Shown here in pieces: positions 53,453-63,535 of a DNA stretch of 64,000 nt. Positions within the stretch are counted from its first letter, which is position 1; each line of letters starts with the position of its first letter. The position numbers were made by a program, and so were the translations under genes. This DNA comes from Deltaproteobacteria bacterium (GTDB taxonomy: Bacteria > Myxococcota_A > UBA9160 > UBA4427): contig JAJDAN010000033.1 of NCBI GenBank assembly GCA_029261855.1, positions 117,065 through 181,064 of the forward strand, in the 5' to 3' direction. The notes beneath the pieces are model-generated. The model did not search any database, was not told the DNA's origin, and was given only the letters and a program-made list of their open reading frames with translations.

Positions 53453-54238
53453 TTAGTGCGAGCCTTCGACCCGCGTCAGGACTTCCGGCCCGTCGTCGGT
53501 GATCAGGACCGTGTGTTCGAAGTGAGCGGACAGCTCGCCGTCCGCGGTGACCGCTGTCCACTCGTCGTCGAGCATCCGCACGCCTTCGCTGCCCGCGTTG
53601 ATCATCGGCTCGATCGCGAAGACCATGCCCGAGACCAGGCGGGGACCCCGGTTCGGGCGGCCGTAGTTCGGGATCTGGGGCAGCTCGTGCATCACGCGGC
53701 CGATGCCGTGCCCCACGAACTGACGGACCACACCATAGCCCGCTGCTTCCGCGCGGGTCTGTACGGCGTGGCCGATGTCCGAGAGCCGCTTTCCGGGGAC
53801 CATCTGCTCGATGCCCTTGTAGAGCGCGTCGTGGGTGGTCTCCATCAGGTCCCGGGCCTCTTCGCTCACCTGGCCAACGGGAATGGTGCACGCGGAGTCG
53901 CCGTGGAAGCCCTGGTAGTGGATGCCGAAATCGATGCTCAGGAGGTCGCCCTGCTCGAGCACGCGCTTGCCGGGAATGCCGTGGACGATCTCGTCATTGA
54001 CCGAAACGCACACCACCGCGGGGTACGGCGGCAGGCCACCCGGATCGTATCCGAGGAAGGACGAGGTGAGGCCCCGCGCTTCGATCTCCTTGGCCGCGAT
54101 GATGTCCAACTCCGCCGTCGTGACGCCAGGCTTCGCCGCGTCCCGCAGGATCAGCAGGATCTCCGCCACGTGGCGCCCGGACTCCCGCATGGCCTCGATC
54201 TCGGCCCGGGTCTTGATCGGAATGCGCTGGCCCATCAT
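53453..54238 (-). CDS. map: methionine aminopeptidase, type I
   Basis: It removes the initiator Met from new proteins. I chose the first of two consecutive ATGs (54238), which overlaps the adk stop. The 261 residues have metal ligands D103, D114, H177, E210 and E241, all in their expected motifs (SIDFG, GDSAC, GHGIG, AIEPM, FEHTV). The secY-adk-map order is canonical. Confidence 0.97.
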   Translation of the reverse strand: MMGQRIPIKTRAEIEAMRESGRHVAEILLILRDAAKPGVTTAELDIIAAKEIEARGLTSSFLGYDPGGLPPYPAVVCVSVNDEIVHGIPGKRVLEQGDLLSIDFGIHYQGFHGDSACTIPVGQVSEEARDLMETTHDALYKGIEQMVPGKRLSDIGHAVQTRAEAAGYGVVRQFVGHGIGRVMHELPQIPNYGRPNRGPRLVSGMVFAIEPMINAGSEGVRMLDDEWTAVTADGELSAHFEHTVLITDDGPEVLTRVEGSH

Positions 54239-54801
54239 GCGAGCGCCTCCCCGATCCGAGTCGCGACCTCGTCGATGGTGCCCATGCCGGACACTTCGAT
54301 GATCAGTCCGTGTGCGCGGTAGTGGTCCAGCAGCGGTGCGGTCTTCTCCTCGTACTCGCGCATGCGCTTCCGGATCGACTCTTCGTTGTCGTCGGCGCGA
54401 CCTTCGATCTCCGCGCGCTTGAGCAGGCGCGGGACGATCTCCTCGATGTCCACGGTCAGCGCCAGGCAGCAGTCGAGGGGCGCTCCGAGATCCGCCAGCA
54501 GGGCGTCGAGCGCCTCGGCCTGGCCGCGAGTGCGCGGGAAGCCGTCGAGAATGAAGCCGGTCTTGCAATCGTCCTGAACCAGCCGCTCCCGCGTGATCCC
54601 GATGACCAGCTCGTCGCCGACGAGCTCGCCGGCCTCCATGACGGCCTTGGCCTGAAGTCCGATGGGCGTGCCTGCCGCGACGGCGGCGCGCAGCATGTCG
54701 CCGGTCGAGATATGGGGCACCCCGAGGCGCTCCTGGATGCCGACGGCCTGAGTTCCCTTGCCTGCGCCCGGGGCGCCGAGGAGGACGATGCGCTTGCTCA
54801 T
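54235..54801 (-). CDS. adk: adenylate kinase, short form
   Basis: It interconverts ATP, AMP and ADP. The 188-residue product has the P-loop GAPGAGKGT (9-17), ISTGDMLRA for AMP, and FILDGFPRT. The LID insertion is missing: the segment at RAEIEGRADDN is short, as in short-type kinases. The start overlaps the secY stop (ATGA), and the stop overlaps map. Confidence 0.97.
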   Translation of the reverse strand: MSKRIVLLGAPGAGKGTQAVGIQERLGVPHISTGDMLRAAVAAGTPIGLQAKAVMEAGELVGDELVIGITRERLVQDDCKTGFILDGFPRTRGQAEALDALLADLGAPLDCCLALTVDIEEIVPRLLKRAEIEGRADDNEESIRKRMREYEEKTAPLLDHYRAHGLIIEVSGMGTIDEVATRIGEALA

Positions 54802-56108
54802 CGAGCCAACCTCCCCCGAATGCGCGTCCCGGCGGCGAGACCCTCGTACTGACGGGAGACCAGATGCGATTCGATCTGCCCCACGGTGTCGAGGGCGACG
54901 CTGACACCGATCAGGAGCGCCGTACCGCCGAAGTAGAACGGGAAGCCGAAGCGCTGGGACAGGATCACGGGCAAGATGCACACGAGCGCTACGTAGATCG
55001 CGCCGATCAAGGTCAGGCGACTGAGGACGTGATCGATGTACTCCGCCGTCTTCTTGCCCGGCCGGATCCCGGGGATGTAGCCCCCGAAGCGCTTGATGTT
55101 CTCCGAGACATCTACCGGGTTGATGATGATCGCCGTGTAGAAGTAACAGAAGAAGATGATCAGGGCGATGTAGATGCCGTTGTAGAGGATGCTTCCCGGG
55201 TCCAGGTACTGGTCGATGAACTGCTGGATCTGTGGGTTGTCGGTGAACTGCCGGATCGTGAGCGGGAACATCAGCAGCGACGACGCGAAGATGGGCGGGA
55301 TCACGCCGGCCGTGTTCACCCGCAGCGGGAAGTAGCTCATGCCGCCCTGGGTCACCCGGCGTCCCACCGCGCGACGCGCGTGCTGGATCGGGATGCGCCG
55401 CTGACTGCGCTCGACGAAGACCACTCCACCGAGAACGGCGAGCACCACGAGGGTCAGCAGGATCGCCTCAAGGGGCGTGAACTGGTCGGTGCGGATCAGG
55501 TCGGCCATCTGGCTGAGACCCGACGGGATGCGAACGATGATGCCGGCAAAGATGATCAGCGAGATGCCGTTGCCGATACCCCGTTCGGTCACCTGTTCGC
55601 CGAGCCACATGATGAAGGCGGTGCCGCAGGTGAGCGTGATCATCGTGGTGAGGCGGAAGCCCCATCCGGGGTTGATGACCGCACCCGTACCGAACTGGCC
55701 GCCCTCGAGCGCCGACGCAATGAGCAGGCTCTGGAAGGCCGCGAGCACGACCGTCGCATAGCGGGACCACTGATTGATCTTCTTCTGCCCCTGCTCGCCT
55801 TCCTTCTTCAAGGCTTCGAGTTGGGGGATCACCACCGTGAGCAGCTGGAAGATGATGGTGGCGCTGATGTAGGGCATGATGCCCAGCGAGAAGACCGACA
55901 GCTGCTCCATGGCGCCGCCGGAGAACAGATTGAAGAGACCGAACACGGTCCCCGCCATCTGATCGAAGAAGTCCTTGATCACCTGCGGATTGATGCCGGG
56001 CGTGACGATCACGCAACCGACACGATAGACGGCGAGCATGGCGAAGGTGAAGAGGATCCGCTTTCGCAGCTCCTCGATCCTCGCGATGTTCTGCAGGCGA
56101 CCGAGCAC
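54798..56108 (-). CDS. secY: preprotein translocase subunit SecY
   Basis: The 436-residue pore of the Sec translocon has ten membrane helices. Conserved segments are GIMPYISATIIFQLL near helix 2 and GVIPPIFASSLLMFP near helix 7, and YIPGIRPGKKTAEYID faces the ribosome. Directly after rplO without a gap, it is the expected spc gene order. Confidence 0.98.
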   Translation of the reverse strand: MLGRLQNIARIEELRKRILFTFAMLAVYRVGCVIVTPGINPQVIKDFFDQMAGTVFGLFNLFSGGAMEQLSVFSLGIMPYISATIIFQLLTVVIPQLEALKKEGEQGQKKINQWSRYATVVLAAFQSLLIASALEGGQFGTGAVINPGWGFRLTTMITLTCGTAFIMWLGEQVTERGIGNGISLIIFAGIIVRIPSGLSQMADLIRTDQFTPLEAILLTLVVLAVLGGVVFVERSQRRIPIQHARRAVGRRVTQGGMSYFPLRVNTAGVIPPIFASSLLMFPLTIRQFTDNPQIQQFIDQYLDPGSILYNGIYIALIIFFCYFYTAIIINPVDVSENIKRFGGYIPGIRPGKKTAEYIDHVLSRLTLIGAIYVALVCILPVILSQRFGFPFYFGGTALLIGVSVALDTVGQIESHLVSRQYEGLAAGTRIRGRLAR

Positions 56109-56549
56109 CTAGACGAGCTCCACGCTTCCGCCGGCAGACTCGACCTTCTGGCGAGCCCCGGCGCTGATGCGATTGACCTTCACGCTGAGGTTCTTGGGGC
56201 AATCCCCGTTCCCCAGCACCTTCACCTTCGCGCCATTGCCGCGAATGAGTCCACGCTCCGTCAGGGCCTGGATGTCGACGGTTGCTCCGTCGCTAAAGGC
56301 AGACAACGCCGACACGTTCACGATCTCCACCTCCTTGCGGAAGATGTTCGTGAAGCCCTTCTTGGGCAGGCGCATGTTGAGCGGCATCTGGCCGCCCTCG
56401 AAGCCCTGGCGCACCGGGTGTCCGGTTCCACGCTTGCCCTGTCCCTTGACGCCGTGGGTCGCAGTCTTGCCGCGGCCCGAGCCGGGGCCACGCCCCAGCC
56501 GCTTGCGGCCTCGCTTCGATCCAGGCTTCGGCGAAAGCCGATCCAGCAT
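56109..56549 (-). CDS. rplO: 50S ribosomal protein L15
   Basis: The 146-residue product has the basic extension with GRKRLGRGPGSGRGKTATHG and the folded C-terminal part (VKVLGNGDCPKNLSVKVN). It lies four bases after rpmD. Confidence 0.98.
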   Translation of the reverse strand: MLDRLSPKPGSKRGRKRLGRGPGSGRGKTATHGVKGQGKRGTGHPVRQGFEGGQMPLNMRLPKKGFTNIFRKEVEIVNVSALSAFSDGATVDIQALTERGLIRGNGAKVKVLGNGDCPKNLSVKVNRISAGARQKVESAGGSVELV

Positions 56550-56553
56550 CGTT

Positions 56554-56742
56554 CTAACCCTCCAGCACCGTCACGAGGTGGCCGACCTTGTTGATCATCC
56601 CGCGTACGGACGGGGTGTCTTCAACGTCGACGACCTGGTGCAATCGACGAATTCCCAGGCCGCGCAATGTGGCACGCTGGCGCTGGTTGTATCCGATCTC
56701 GCTCTTGACCTGCTTCACGCGGATGCGCTTCGAGTCGCTCAC
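56554..56742 (-). CDS. rpmD: 50S ribosomal protein L30
   Basis: The 62-residue protein has the typical strand-helix start ([24 protein letters not shown]) spread over two turns, and ends with [10 protein letters not shown]. Its start overlaps the rpsE stop by four bases. Confidence 0.97.
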   Translation of the reverse strand: MSDSKRIRVKQVKSEIGYNQRQRATLRGLGIRRLHQVVDVEDTPSVRGMINKVGHLVTVLEG

Positions 56743-57245
56743 GACAGCCTCCGCCCCAGCTCGGCCAGGCGTTGCTCGGGCTCCTGCAGCTCCTGCAGAC
56801 CCGACATGACCGCGTTGACGACGTTTCGCGGGTTGTTGGTCCCGAGGGTCTTCGTGAGGATGTCGCTGACCCCGGCACTCTCGAGCACGGCGCGCACCGG
56901 GCCGCCGGCGATCACGCCGGTACCGGGCGATGCCGGCTTGAGCAGGACGCGTCCGGCGCCGAAGACGCCGATCACCTCGTGCGGCAGCGTGCCCTCGATG
57001 ATCGGGACGTAGATGAGCGAGCGGCGCGCCCGGTCGACACCCTTGCGGATGGCCTCCGGAACTTCACCGGCCTTGCCCAGCCCGACGCCGACCACGCCGG
57101 AGCCGTCTCCGACCACGACCAGCGCGCTGAACGAGAAGCGCCGGCCGCCCTTGACGACCTTCGCAACGCGGTTGATGTGGATCACCCGGTCGTTCAGTTC
57201 GTAGTCGTTCGGGTTGATGTGCGACGTCTGTACGAGTGTTCCCAT
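56739..57245 (-). CDS. rpsE: 30S ribosomal protein S5
   Basis: The 168-residue protein has the double-stranded RNA-binding-like N-domain ([20 protein letters not shown]), with [15 protein letters not shown] following, and the S5 C-domain. It affects decoding fidelity. It is two bases after rplR. Confidence 0.98.
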   Translation of the reverse strand: MGTLVQTSHINPNDYELNDRVIHINRVAKVVKGGRRFSFSALVVVGDGSGVVGVGLGKAGEVPEAIRKGVDRARRSLIYVPIIEGTLPHEVIGVFGAGRVLLKPASPGTGVIAGGPVRAVLESAGVSDILTKTLGTNNPRNVVNAVMSGLQELQEPEQRLAELGRRLS

Positions 57246-57247
57246 GA

Positions 57248-57613
57248 CTAGAACTGCAGCCCCGCTTCGCGCGCTGCCTCGGCCAGTGCCTTGACGCGCC
57301 CGTGGAAGAGGAATCCATTCCTGTTGAAGACGACCTTCTCGATCTGGTGCTCGCGGGCCTTCTCCGCGATCGCAGCACCGACCTTCTTGGCCGCGTCGAC
57401 GTTGCCCGTCCCGCCGCCGTCGAGCAGACCCTTGCTCCGCGTCGAGACGGAGGTCAAGGTGCGACCGTCCGGGTCGATCAGCGAGGCATAGATGTGCTTC
57501 GCGCTCCGGAACACCGTCAGGCGCACCCGGTCACTGTCCGCGATACCGGAGCGCACACGGGTCTGCCGTGCACTCCATTTGCGCGTCTTCTCATTTACCG
57601 ACTTCTTCTTCAT
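57248..57613 (-). CDS. rplR: 50S ribosomal protein L18
   Basis: I chose the ATG at 57613 because the family begins with a Lys-rich tail here, giving 121 residues. [17 protein letters not shown] and the terminal [21 protein letters not shown] are conserved. L18 binds 5S rRNA. It is 17 bases after rplF. Confidence 0.97.
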   Translation of the reverse strand: MKKKSVNEKTRKWSARQTRVRSGIADSDRVRLTVFRSAKHIYASLIDPDGRTLTSVSTRSKGLLDGGGTGNVDAAKKVGAAIAEKAREHQIEKVVFNRNGFLFHGRVKALAEAAREAGLQF

Positions 57614-57630
57614 TTCCCAGTCCTGTCTGT

Positions 57631-58170
57631 CTAGGCCGCGCCGGTCTTGCCGACCTTGCGGCGCACGCGCTCGTCGGCGTATCGAACGCCCTTGCCCTTG
57701 TAGGGCTCCGGCGGCCGCTTGCTGCGGATGTTCGCGGCGAACTGCCCGACCAATTCCTTGTCGATTCCCTCGACCACGAGGCTCACGCCGTTCTCTACCG
57801 AGACGGACAAGCCGGCCGGGATGGGCATCTCGACGGGATGCGAGTACCCGAGTAGGAGGCTCAGGTTGTTGCCCGAGACCGATGCCCTGTAGCCGACGCC
57901 CTGGATCTCGAGCCCCTTCTTGAAGCCCTCGGTCACGCCCGCGACCAGGTTCGCGCACAGCGCCCGGGCCAGCCCGTGGAGACTGCGGCTCATCTTCGAG
58001 TCGTCGGGCCGCTTGAACACGATGTTCCCGTCGGACACCTCCATCGCGATCTGCTCGGGCAGGCGCGTGGTGAGGGTGCCCTTCGGGCCCTTGACCTGGA
58101 CCCCTTCCGCGACGGTCTTGATCTCGACGCCGCTGGGGAGGGGGATGGGTAGCTTTCCGATGCGGGACAC
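57631..58170 (-). CDS. rplF: 50S ribosomal protein L6
   Basis: The 179-residue protein starts MSRIGKLPIPLPSGV and ends with the conserved PPEPYKGKGVRYADERVRRK, which is the rRNA-binding tail. It has the two similar L6 domains. It is two bases after rpsH. Confidence 0.98.
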   Translation of the reverse strand: MSRIGKLPIPLPSGVEIKTVAEGVQVKGPKGTLTTRLPEQIAMEVSDGNIVFKRPDDSKMSRSLHGLARALCANLVAGVTEGFKKGLEIQGVGYRASVSGNNLSLLLGYSHPVEMPIPAGLSVSVENGVSLVVEGIDKELVGQFAANIRSKRPPEPYKGKGVRYADERVRRKVGKTGAA

Positions 58171-58172
58171 GA

Positions 58173-58568
58173 TTACCAGACCTCGCAGATCAACTCGCCG
58201 CCAACCTTGGCGTCGCGCGCGTCGCGGTCACACAAGACGCCCCGGGGCGTCGAGATCACGACCATGCCCAGTCCCTTGCGAATCAACGGGATCTCGTCCG
58301 CACCCACGTAGACGCGTCGACCCGGCGTGCTGATCCGCTTGATGCCGTCGACCATCGCGCGACCATCGTCCCGGTAGCGGATGCCGATCGTCATCGTCGT
58401 AAAGCTCTCTCCGGGCTGACTGCTGACTTCGCCAACGAAGCCTTCCTCCGACAGAACCCGCGCCACGGCCATCTTCAGCTTCGAGGCCGGGCACTTCGTC
58501 GATCGGTGGCGCGCGGTTCCGGCGTTGCGGATCCGCGTCAGCATGTCTCCAATCGGATCGGTCATCAT
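58173..58568 (-). CDS. rpsH: 30S ribosomal protein S8
   Basis: The 131-residue protein starts [17 protein letters not shown] and has [22 protein letters not shown] at its end. S8 binds helix 21 of 16S rRNA and in E. coli represses the spc operon. Upstream is a 45-base gap to rplE with no S14 gene in it. Confidence 0.98.
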   Translation of the reverse strand: MMTDPIGDMLTRIRNAGTARHRSTKCPASKLKMAVARVLSEEGFVGEVSSQPGESFTTMTIGIRYRDDGRAMVDGIKRISTPGRRVYVGADEIPLIRKGLGMVVISTPRGVLCDRDARDAKVGGELICEVW

Positions 58569-58613
58569 GATTGCTCTTCCTTCTTTCTACCGCGGGCCCT
58601 GGCGGGCGCGCCG

Positions 58614-59156
58614 CTACTGCACAAAAGGCATTCCGAGGTGGGTCAGCAGCGCCTTCCCCTCGGCATCGGTCCCGGCCGACGTCACGACCGTGATATTGAG
58701 CCCCGAAACCCGTTCGACCGAGTCGTATTCGATTTCCGGGAAGATGATCTGCTCTCGCACACCCAGCGTATAGTTCCCGCGGCCGTCGAAAGACTTCGGG
58801 GACACGCCCTTGAAGTCGCGGACCCGCGGTAGTGCCACGTTCAACAGCCGGTCGAGAAATTCCCAGCAGCGCGCACCGCGCAGGGTCACCATCGCGCCGA
58901 TGGCCTGCCCTTCGCGCAGCTTGAAGTTCGACACACTCTTCCTTGCTCGCCGCACATTGGCCTTCTGACCGGTGATCTGCGCCAGCTCTTCCGTCGCCCG
59001 CTCGAGCAACTTCGGGTTCTGGGTGGCTTCCCCGACGCCGATGTTCACGACGACCTTCTCCACCCGGGGCACCTGGTGCACGTTCTTGTAGGAGAATTCG
59101 TCCTTGAGCTTCGGGACGATCTCCGTCCGGTATCGCTCGAGCATCCTGGGAGTCAT
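58614..59156 (-). CDS. rplE: 50S ribosomal protein L5
   Basis: The 180-residue protein contains [20 protein letters not shown], the [20 protein letters not shown] segment and [20 protein letters not shown]. It binds 5S rRNA. The start has GGAGGTG, which lies in the end of rplN, so the two genes are adjacent with no spacer. rplX is normally between them. Confidence 0.98.
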   Translation of the reverse strand: MTPRMLERYRTEIVPKLKDEFSYKNVHQVPRVEKVVVNIGVGEATQNPKLLERATEELAQITGQKANVRRARKSVSNFKLREGQAIGAMVTLRGARCWEFLDRLLNVALPRVRDFKGVSPKSFDGRGNYTLGVREQIIFPEIEYDSVERVSGLNITVVTSAGTDAEGKALLTHLGMPFVQ

Positions 59157-59525
59157 CTACAGCACCTCCGGCGCAAGGGACACGATCTTCATGTATCCAC
59201 GCGCGCGAAGTTCGCGGGCCACCGGGCCGAAGATGCGGGTCCCGATGACTTCCTTGTTGTTGTCGATCAACACCGCTGCGTTCTCGTCGAAGCGGATATA
59301 GGACCCGTCTCGACGCCCGATGTTCTTCTTCGTGCGAACGACCACCGCCCTTCGCACGTCACCCTTCTTGACTCGCGCGTTCGGGATCGCCTCGGCGACT
59401 GCGACGACGATGATGTCGCCCACCGATGCTTCCTTGCGCCTCGAGCCGCCGAGGACACGGATGCACTTGACTCGCCGTGCACCCGAGTTGTCCGCAACGC
59501 TGAGTTTCGATTCAGCCCTGATCAT
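59157..59525 (-). CDS. rplN: 50S ribosomal protein L14
   Basis: The 122-residue protein starts [19 protein letters not shown] and ends with the canonical IVSLAPEVL, so it is complete. It forms a bridge to 16S rRNA. It is 18 bases after rpsQ. Confidence 0.98.
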   Translation of the reverse strand: MIRAESKLSVADNSGARRVKCIRVLGGSRRKEASVGDIIVVAVAEAIPNARVKKGDVRRAVVVRTKKNIGRRDGSYIRFDENAAVLIDNNKEVIGTRIFGPVARELRARGYMKIVSLAPEVL

Positions 59526-59543
59526 GCCCTTGTCCTTCGATGA

Positions 59544-59807
59544 CTAGACGCCCGTCGCTCGGACGACCGTCTCCTGCACCTTCCAGCGCTTGCGCTTGGA
59601 GAGCGGGCGGTGCTCAATGATTTGAACCCGGTCTCCGGTCTTGCATGCATTCGCTTCGTCGTGTGCAAGGAATCGGGAATAGCGGCGTACGTACTTCTTG
59701 TACTGCCGATCCTTCACCAGTCTCTCGACACGTACCACCACGGTCTTGTCCATCTTGTCACTGACGACTGTTCCAACCAGAATTCGCCGACGGCCTCGTT
59801 CGCTCAC
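59544..59807 (-). CDS. rpsQ: 30S ribosomal protein S17
   Basis: The 87-residue OB-fold protein has GTVVSDKMDKTVVVRVERLV and the HDEANACKTGDRVQIIE stretch. Its start overlaps the rpmC stop (ATGA). Confidence 0.97.
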   Translation of the reverse strand: MSERGRRRILVGTVVSDKMDKTVVVRVERLVKDRQYKKYVRRYSRFLAHDEANACKTGDRVQIIEHRPLSKRKRWKVQETVVRATGV

Positions 59808-60001
59808 TTCGCAGCCTCGCGCTTTTCGGTAAGCACACCCTCAACCCTCGAAACATCCCGCCTGAGCAACTTGAGCTTCGCGGTGTCTTCGAGTTGGCCG
59901 GTTGCGTGCTTGACCTTCGCGTTGAAGAACTCGTTGCGGGCCTCCCGCGCCTTCTGGACGAGTTCTTCGACCTCTAATTCTCTGAGTTCGCTCGCTTTCA
60001 T
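59804..60001 (-). CDS. rpmC: 50S ribosomal protein L29
   Basis: The 65-residue two-helix protein starts MKASELRELEVEELVQKARE. The rRNA- and exit-site-binding helix reads AKLKLLRRDVSRVEGVL. It is six bases after rplP and overlaps rpsQ. Confidence 0.96.
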   Translation of the reverse strand: MKASELRELEVEELVQKAREARNEFFNAKVKHATGQLEDTAKLKLLRRDVSRVEGVLTEKREAAK

Positions 60002-60007
60002 TTCTGC

Positions 60008-60418
60008 CTAGTCCTCCCGCACCACGAACCGCGTCTGGACCGACAGCTTGTGGGCAGCGAGCCGAAAGGCTTCGCGGGCGACTGTCTCGTCGACGCCTTC
60101 CATTTCGTAGAGCATCCGTCCCGGCTTGACGGGGCACACCCACGCCTCGGGATTCCCCTTGCCCTTACCCATCCGGGTTTCTGCCGGCTTCTTGCTGACG
60201 GGCTTCGCTGGGAAGACCCGGATCCAGACCTTGCCGCCGCGTTTGACGTGTCGGGTCATCGCGATACGAGCAGCTTCGATCTGCCGCGCCGTCACGAACC
60301 CTGCAGACACTGCCTGCAGGCCGAAATCCCCGAACGACACCAGGTTTCCCCGGTGCGACTTGCCGCGATTGCGGCCCTTGAACATCTTCCGATGCTTGAC
60401 CTTCTTCGGCTGCAGCAT
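60008..60418 (-). CDS. rplP: 50S ribosomal protein L16
   Basis: The 136-residue protein starts [20 protein letters not shown] and has [21 protein letters not shown], which lines the A-site tRNA cleft. It is three bases after rpsC. Confidence 0.98.
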   Translation of the reverse strand: MLQPKKVKHRKMFKGRNRGKSHRGNLVSFGDFGLQAVSAGFVTARQIEAARIAMTRHVKRGGKVWIRVFPAKPVSKKPAETRMGKGKGNPEAWVCPVKPGRMLYEMEGVDETVAREAFRLAAHKLSVQTRFVVRED

Positions 60419-60421
60419 TTC

Positions 60422-61102
60422 CTACCTCGCCGGATCGGCCTGCAGGTGTTGCCCGAGCGGGCCCCTGTGCAGGTCCTTGTCGCCGACTTCACCCTTGAAG
60501 ACCCAGCACTTCACGCCAATGATCCCGTAGGTCGTCTTTGCTTCAGCGAAGCCGTACTCGATATCGGCTCGCAGGGTGTGCAAGGGCACGCGGCCGTCGC
60601 GATACCACTCCCGACGGCCCATCTCGGCTCCACCGAGGCGGCCGGAACACTGGATCCGAATCCCCTCGGCTCCAAACTTCATCGTGGAGATCATCGCCTT
60701 CTTCATGGCGCGTCGGAAGGCGACGCGCCGTTCGAGCTGCAGGGCGATGTTCTCGGCGACCAGCTGTGCGTCGAGCTCGGCCTTGCGGATCTCCTTGACG
60801 TTGATGAACACGTCACGCGCGGTGAACTGCTTGAGCTCCGCACGCAGGACCTCGACCTCGGCTCCGCGCTTTCCGATCAGGATGCCCGGTCGGGCCGTAT
60901 GGATGTTCACCACGAGCTTGTCCCCGGTTCGTTCGATGACGACCTTGGAGATGCCCGCATGGAAGAGCTTCTTCTTGATGAACTTCCGAACGGCCACGTC
61001 CTCGTGGAGCTGCTCGGCGTAGTGCTTGTCGGCGAACCAGTTGGACTGCCACCCGTAAAGGGTGCCCAGTCGGAAGCCGTACGGATGAACCTTCTGACCC
61101 AA
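60422..61102 (-). CDS. rpsC: 30S ribosomal protein S3
   Basis: The 226-residue protein has the N-terminal [13 protein letters not shown], a KH domain ([20 protein letters not shown]), and the C-domain with [20 protein letters not shown]. It is part of the mRNA entry helicase site. A 39-base gap separates it from rplV. Confidence 0.98.
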   Translation of the reverse strand: MGQKVHPYGFRLGTLYGWQSNWFADKHYAEQLHEDVAVRKFIKKKLFHAGISKVVIERTGDKLVVNIHTARPGILIGKRGAEVEVLRAELKQFTARDVFINVKEIRKAELDAQLVAENIALQLERRVAFRRAMKKAMISTMKFGAEGIRIQCSGRLGGAEMGRREWYRDGRVPLHTLRADIEYGFAEAKTTYGIIGVKCWVFKGEVGDKDLHRGPLGQHLQADPAR

Positions 61103-61141
61103 GGAGTCTCTCCTGTAACCTTCTCGCTCGGCCTGTTCGGC

Positions 61142-61489
61142 CTAACGCTCGTCGAGTTCGACGGTGATGTGGCTGGTTCGCTTCTGCAGCCAGGTGGCGC
61201 GGCCCTGCGCACGCGGTCGAATCCGCCACATGCTCGGTCCTTCGTCGACCGTGACCCGCTTGACGACCAGGCGATCGATGTCGATCCCGGCTTCGTGTTC
61301 GTCGTTCTTGTGCTCGGCATTCGCGACTGCCGATCGCAGCAGCTTGGAAAGCGGCAGCGCAAAGCGCTTGTTGGAGAGGGACAGCTGATTCAGCGCCTCT
61401 TCCACGTTCATGCCGCGTACGCTGTCCACGACGAGGCGAGCCTTCTGCGCACTGATCCTGTGATTGTTGAGCTTCGCGGAAACGGCCAT
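61142..61489 (-). CDS. rplV: 50S ribosomal protein L22
   Basis: The 115-residue protein has SAQKARLVVDSVRGMNVEEA and the extended loop that lines the exit tunnel (PRAQGRATWLQKRTSHITV). It is one base after rpsS. Confidence 0.97.
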   Translation of the reverse strand: MAVSAKLNNHRISAQKARLVVDSVRGMNVEEALNQLSLSNKRFALPLSKLLRSAVANAEHKNDEHEAGIDIDRLVVKRVTVDEGPSMWRIRPRAQGRATWLQKRTSHITVELDER

Positions 61490-61490
61490 C

Positions 61491-61766
61491 TCAGCGCTTC
61501 ACCTTCCGGTCGGACGCGTGCCCCGTGAACTTCCGCGTGGGGGCGAACTCGCCGAGCCGGTGCCCAACCATGTTCTCCGTCACGAAGACGGGCATGAAGA
61601 GCTTTCCGTTGTGGACATGGAAGGTCTGGCCGACGAACTCGGGCGTGATCATCGAGCGCCGCGACCAGGTCCGGATCACCTGCTTCGAGCCAGACTGCAG
61701 GGTCTTGTCGACCTTGCGCTGCAGACTCGGGTCGATGTACGGCCCCTTCTTGAGAGAGCGAGCCAT
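61491..61766 (-). CDS. rpsS: 30S ribosomal protein S19
   Basis: The 91-residue protein starts [19 protein letters not shown] and contains [20 protein letters not shown] and [15 protein letters not shown]. It is adjacent to the rplB stop without a gap. Confidence 0.98.
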   Translation of the reverse strand: MARSLKKGPYIDPSLQRKVDKTLQSGSKQVIRTWSRRSMITPEFVGQTFHVHNGKLFMPVFVTENMVGHRLGEFAPTRKFTGHASDRKVKR

Positions 61767-62597
61767 CTACTTCTTCCCCCGGCGCTTCACGATGAGCTTG
61801 TTGGAGCGCGACTTCTTCCGCGTCTTGTGACCCTTGGTGGGCTTTCCCCAGGGCGTGCACGGATGACGACCACCCGACGAGCGACCCTCACCGCCACCCA
61901 TGGGGTGGTCGACGGGGTTCATGGCAACACCGCGCACGTTGGGGCGTTGGCCCTTCCAGCGCGCGCGTCCTGCCTTGCCGATGGTCTGGTTTTCGTGTTC
62001 GAGGTTGCCGACCTGCCCGATGGTCGCGGCGCAGTCCACATGGACCATCCGCATCTCACCGCTGGGCAGACGAAGCGTTACGTAGCGCCCCTCGCGGGCC
62101 ATCAACTGCGCGCCGGTGCCCGCAGAGCGGACCATCTGCCCGCCCTTTCCGGGCTTGAGCTCGACGTTGTGGAGCACGGTACCGAGGGGAATTCGAGCCA
62201 GCGGCATGGCATTGCCCACGCGGATGTCGGCGGTCTCCCCCGCCATCACTTCATCGCCGACCTTCAGGCCACTCGGTGACAGGATGTAGCGCTTCTCGCC
62301 GTCGATGTAGTGGAGCAGCGCGATGTTCGCAGACCGATTCGGGTCGTACTCGATCGCCGCAACCTTCGCCGGGATGTCTCGCTTGTTCCGGCGGAAGTCG
62401 ATCTTCCGGAAGAGGCGCTTGTGACCGCCCCCCCGGTGCCAGATGCTCACCCGGCCGCGATTGTTGCGACCGCCGCTCTTGTTGACGCGACCCGTGGTCA
62501 GCGACTTCTCGGACACGCCCCGCGTGATCTCGGCGAAGTCCGACACGCTCATGTCGCGGCGTCCGGGCGAAGTCGGTTTGTAGTTCTTGACCGGCAT
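61767..62597 (-). CDS. rplB: 50S ribosomal protein L2
   Basis: I chose the ATG at 62597, where the family start [20 protein letters not shown] begins. The 276 residues include the peptidyl-transferase-proximal [20 protein letters not shown] with its conserved His. It lies four bases after rplW. Confidence 0.98.
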   Translation of the reverse strand: MPVKNYKPTSPGRRDMSVSDFAEITRGVSEKSLTTGRVNKSGGRNNRGRVSIWHRGGGHKRLFRKIDFRRNKRDIPAKVAAIEYDPNRSANIALLHYIDGEKRYILSPSGLKVGDEVMAGETADIRVGNAMPLARIPLGTVLHNVELKPGKGGQMVRSAGTGAQLMAREGRYVTLRLPSGEMRMVHVDCAATIGQVGNLEHENQTIGKAGRARWKGQRPNVRGVAMNPVDHPMGGGEGRSSGGRHPCTPWGKPTKGHKTRKKSRSNKLIVKRRGKK

Positions 62598-62601
62598 GCT
62601 T

Positions 62602-62889
62602 CTAGATCCCCTCGAAGAATTCGATCGACTGGCCCTCGGCCAGCTGGACGATCGCCTTCTTCCACTCGGCGCGGCGACCCATGAAGCGGCCGATCCGCCG
62701 CTTCTTGCGCGGCTGGCGCATGGTGCGGACAGCCAGCACGCGAACGCCGAACAGTTCCTCGACGGCGCGCCGGATCTCGTGCTTGTTGGCCTTCGGGTCG
62801 ACGGCGAAGGTTGCGAGATTCGCCTCTTCACGACCGATCTGGCTCTTCTCCGTCACCAACGGGCGGCGGATCACTTCGTGGACGTTCAT
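62602..62889 (-). CDS. rplW: 50S ribosomal protein L23
   Basis: The 95-residue protein begins [17 protein letters not shown] and has [20 protein letters not shown] and the exit-tunnel loop [20 protein letters not shown]. It overlaps the end of rplD by four bases. Confidence 0.97.
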   Translation of the reverse strand: MNVHEVIRRPLVTEKSQIGREEANLATFAVDPKANKHEIRRAVEELFGVRVLAVRTMRQPRKKRRIGRFMGRRAEWKKAIVQLAEGQSIEFFEGI

Positions 62890-63533
62890 TGCGCCTCCTC
62901 CTTCGAGCCGGCCAGGCGCGCGCTGAGCGCGTCGACGGCGTCCCGGGTGAGCAGGAGCTTCTGGTGGCGGAGGATGTCATAGACGTTGAGCCCCTCCGCG
63001 CGGATGACACCCACGCGCGGGAGGTTTCGCGCCGAGCCTTCGAGCTTCTCGTTCGCCGCGCCCGTCACGATCAGGACCGACGCGTCCCCCAGACCGACCG
63101 CCTCGAGCAGGGATACCACCGCCCGGGTCTTGAAGCCTTCGAGCTCGATCCCGTCGACGACGGTGATTGCCTCTTCCGCCTGTCGCGCGGACAACGCGCT
63201 CACCAGCGCGGCACGACGCGTCTTCTTGTTGAGCCCGTGGCCGTGCTTGCGCGGCACGGGACCGAAGACGACACCACCGCCGGCCCACTGCGGAGCCCGG
63301 GTGGTTCCCTGCCGGGCACGCCCCGTTCCCTTCTGGCGGTAGGGCTTGGCACCACCGCCGGAGACCCGTGACCGATTCTTGGTGCTGTGTGTCCCAGCCC
63401 GGCGAAGGGCGAGCTGTCGGCGCACCTCCGCATGGAAGAGATGGGGGCGAACCGCTGCTTCGAAGACGGCCGGGTCGAGCTCGACCGTGCCCTTCTTCGA
63501 ATTCGCGTTGTCTACGACATCCAGTGTGGCCAT
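62886..63533 (-). CDS. rplD: 50S ribosomal protein L4
   Basis: The 215-residue protein has the internal loop [20 protein letters not shown] that enters the exit tunnel. It also has [20 protein letters not shown] and [14 protein letters not shown]. It begins two bases after the rpsJ stop. In the canonical S10 operon rplC separates these genes. Confidence 0.98.
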   Translation of the reverse strand: MATLDVVDNANSKKGTVELDPAVFEAAVRPHLFHAEVRRQLALRRAGTHSTKNRSRVSGGGAKPYRQKGTGRARQGTTRAPQWAGGGVVFGPVPRKHGHGLNKKTRRAALVSALSARQAEEAITVVDGIELEGFKTRAVVSLLEAVGLGDASVLIVTGAANEKLEGSARNLPRVGVIRAEGLNVYDILRHQKLLLTRDAVDALSARLAGSKEEAQ

Positions 63534-63535
63534 GA

